Under the pieces are notes generated by a model. That model saw only the letters and a program-made list of their open reading frames with translations. It ran no database searches and was not told the origin of the DNA. From an uncultured Clostridia bacterium (GTDB lineage: Bacteria > Bacillota > Clostridia > UBA1381): a stretch of DNA of 44,768 nt. Numbering within the stretch: position 1 is the stretch's first letter; every line of letters begins with the position of its first letter. Below, piece after piece: positions 43,901-44,768 of this stretch. The position numbers and the translations under genes were made by a program. The stretch lies in assembly GCA_934487205.1 (NCBI GenBank), contig CAKSRS010000013.1, forward strand, positions 1-44,768. The letters are read 5' to 3'.

Positions 43901-44480
43901 TCGTACCGATGTACATATTATCGAGATACTCCGTGTTCGACGCGTTTCCTCTTATGCTGCCCAGCGCTTTTCCGTCAAACCCTACATATATATTGCTGCC
44001 CACAAAGTCGCACAGGATTTCCACATGATGCCATGTTCCCTCCTCCGCCTTTGCCGACGAGGTCTGCCCGCCGCCGTAACCCGAAAACAGTCCCTTTCCG
44101 GTTACGTTGAACGATGCGATTTCGCTGTCGGTCTGATTTCGTATCAGAAACATGAAATCTCCGCCGCTGCTTACTATTTTAAAATCATAACTGAGCAAAA
44201 CTTTATTTTTGTTAATAATAGTTTCGTCAAATTTTGTGGTAAGCCGTGTGTAGTGGCTGTAGATATATGCGCTTGAATCATTAACCGATTTTAAATCCAG
44301 GACTTTCCCGTGCTCCTCCTCGCCCGAATCGGTATAAGATGCTACCGCATTCGTGCCGAAGGTTTTTGTTTCAAAATCACAGAGAAATATCGTTCGGTCG
44401 GCTTGCGCCAAAGCCGGGATACAGATAAGCTGTACTGTTAAAAGCACCACAAGTAAAAATGCAAGTCCTTTACATTTCAT
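40995..44480 (-). CDS. Secreted LamG-glycosidase protein with C-terminal CBM9-like domain
   Basis: The 1161-residue protein has a signal peptide (1-26), a LamG-like domain (about 28-210) and Ig-like modules (to about 330). A clan-A-type TIM-barrel glycosidase follows (about 340-690): EIYNEWN with Glu459 the expected acid/base, FSIHPYE, and SSEFGWP with Glu566 the expected nucleophile. A beta domain and a C-terminal CBM9-like domain (about 958-1161, SIDGTISAGEWNTTAAM) complete it. It parallels the second glycosidase but with modules in a different order. AAAGGAGG lies five bases before ATG 44480; the frame to 44510 is ignored. First gene of the cluster. Confidence 0.87.
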   Translation of the reverse strand: MKCKGLAFLLVVLLTVQLICIPALAQADRTIFLCDFETKTFGTNAVASYTDSGEEEHGKVLDLKSVNDSSAYIYSHYTRLTTKFDETIINKNKVLLSYDFKIVSSGGDFMFLIRNQTDSEIASFNVTGKGLFSGYGGGQTSSAKAEEGTWHHVEILCDFVGSNIYVGFDGKALGSIRGNASNTEYLDNMYIGTIQRADGEYWIDNVRLEDFTGRDNTEFTETLDDGKGDFVISCKTPQLGSIFFDKNVTFSVLMKNKPAKDMDAEYRVRVYNSETGNMYFDKTESATLPGAAVTEKEYSVTVDRYGYYDIVVDVTDAEGNVKSGTGKFTVVHAPADGVQNSEMAICDHIITKKSGLDEYERKIELIAKAGISGYREEIPWYAYEKPKGVYALSESWKNVHKEFKKHNIEHMVLLAGAGPYGDGGRPRTAEHAEAAGNYAGRLAEEIKGTVPHNFEIYNEWNITSNNGGATAADYVAVQKEMYKKVKAADPGAYIYGLGGATVVANMEQWIDEVFALGGGDYADGFSIHPYEFIQKPEGSKSFEYIQSTRDLMQKYNLQDKGLVSSEFGWPSLNVGDDNQAKFSVRYMVMATGLLDKIYWYNFQCKEDTSASENSFGWIRPWDEGMAEPYEAYSAKPVYLAMANYNALMTGAEKVGQIDSDEDVYAYRFKSADGGDSVVVWNTSGEKQSVSFKTDAEKVTVYDMYGNDSTLYAHNGAVNLIISDAPTYVMGSFGTFEKAEPIFTAESYNITVPAGDYTSVTVNKSAAEDFDIAPMLPENITVAENSGFNGANAAVKLYTGVQPHKNAAESGGTVNTTAADNGDETVYLRINEKGTDRTIAILPVAVNYTDSVLQTVSVQPFRNGRKQMKIVLQNIKSTGAVSGKITLKSPEEIVRNDKEYIFTNLLPHNTRTILLNIPEKYPYQHAEMSTVLELDSGEVIDYSDNLYFSSIMPVPKTPSIDGTISAGEWNTTAAMKMAYADQAEYLQGWRGTSDLSSKVYLGYDTDNFYLAAEVTDDIEYDVDELNRIYVCDSIQFAFTNLRKAGATRTEYGLGLLNGKPQIARYSFISADTEIVGVKDNQSYDDIEYMVKRNGNKTVYECKIPWTQIYGKKINVADYDSMFFSFLINENDGKGRAGWMEYGSGIGYAKQPELFIKIPVQKG

Positions 44481-44544
44481 GTTAGCCTCCTTTCTGCCGC
44501 CGCGCGGCATTATTTATAATATTAAAATACGCACTCCCGCAATT

Positions 44545-44768
44545 CGGCGTATGCCTATACTCCGAGCCGCGCAAGTTCGTGCTGCGCCGCTGTTTTTCGC
44601 GCCGTTTCGGTTACGCGGAAAAGACGCAAGCAGATTGCCTTCTTGAAAGGCGACGGCGTATTCTTATACTCCACACCGTGCAAGTATGTGATGCGCCGCT
44701 GTTTTTCGCGCCGTTTCGGTTACGCGGAAAAGACGCAAGCAGATTGCCTTCTTGAAAGGCGACGGCGT
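44545..44768. repeat. 109-bp-period tandem repeat at the right edge
   Basis: Copies begin at 44545 and 44654. The last 77 bases of each (44583-44659 and 44692-44768) are identical, and the first 38 have a few mismatches. Each copy holds GCCTTCTTGAAAGGC, a 5-bp-stem hairpin. A third copy may start at 44763. No reading frame of note. It lies upstream of the cluster's first gene; 44511-44544 is an AT-rich spacer with no clear promoter. Confidence 0.85.

Noticed and set aside
44545..44768. CRISPR array at the right edge
   Set aside because: The unit is 109 bp with no constant short repeat and variable spacer pattern, and only two copies are seen.
1..44768. tRNA, rRNA, prophage or intact insertion sequence
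   Set aside because: No tRNA cloverleaf, rRNA segment, transposase, integrase or phage structural gene was recognised.

Overview
The window is a bacterial chromosomal segment with Firmicutes (Clostridia) character. The evidence is the gene order nadK-argR-recN, a single-chain (class II, GlyQS-type) glycyl-tRNA synthetase, an ArgR/AhrC-type repressor, strong AGGAGG-type ribosome binding sites, SigA-type promoters with a 17-bp spacer, several S-layer-homology (SLH) surface proteins, and a membrane-bound AraC-type regulator. Large secreted CAZyme-like proteins with SLH anchors suggest a polysaccharide-degrading, probably anaerobic gut Clostridia lineage. The exact genus is not decidable from sequence reading alone.

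Layout. 1-6.1 kb is housekeeping: rplM-rpsI (minus, with an L13-leader-like hairpin), a HAD phosphatase diverging from the operon nadK-argR-recN-RseC-like-EamA-like, then a small conserved-looking gene. 6.1-10.1 kb is a heterodimeric ABC exporter behind a leader with two terminator-like hairpins. 10.1-13.9 kb holds two tandem SLH surface proteins, one with a CAP/SCP domain. 14.1-16.7 kb (minus) holds a heparinase II/III-like protein and birA. An AT-rich 400-bp gap with DnaA boxes and GTTTACA repeats follows, then glyQS-mscL-stalk-domain protein and a methylguanine methyltransferase homologue.

20-24.7 kb is a mixed region: a small protein, a LysE-family exporter, a metallophosphoesterase broken by two homopolymer frameshifts, an ADP-ribosylglycohydrolase-family protein, an acyl-CoA thioesterase and a small membrane-anchored protein. 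24.9-27.2 kb encodes a two-transmembrane sensor/AraC regulator. It converges on a six-gene minus-strand cluster (27.3-44.5 kb). In transcription order this is: LamG-glycosidase-CBM9-like protein, LamG/Ig repeat protein, Ig-glycosidase-LamG protein, LamG-SLH protein, SLH protein, and a cytoplasmic sugar isomerase/epimerase-like TIM barrel. The last four are packed with gaps of 29 to 47 bp.

How the genes may work together (inference). The 27-44 kb cluster looks like an extracellular, S-layer-tethered polysaccharide-processing locus. Two clan-A-type glycosidases carry visible acid/base and nucleophile glutamates. Three adjacent proteins share a LamG-Ig-LamG cassette, two end in SLH modules or start with them, and the terminal gene makes a possible sugar-converting enzyme. 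The neighbouring AraC-type membrane regulator, ADP-ribosylglycohydrolase-family protein and heparinase-like protein could belong to the same physiology, but no sugar transporter is present in the window. The right edge enters a 109-bp-period tandem repeat.
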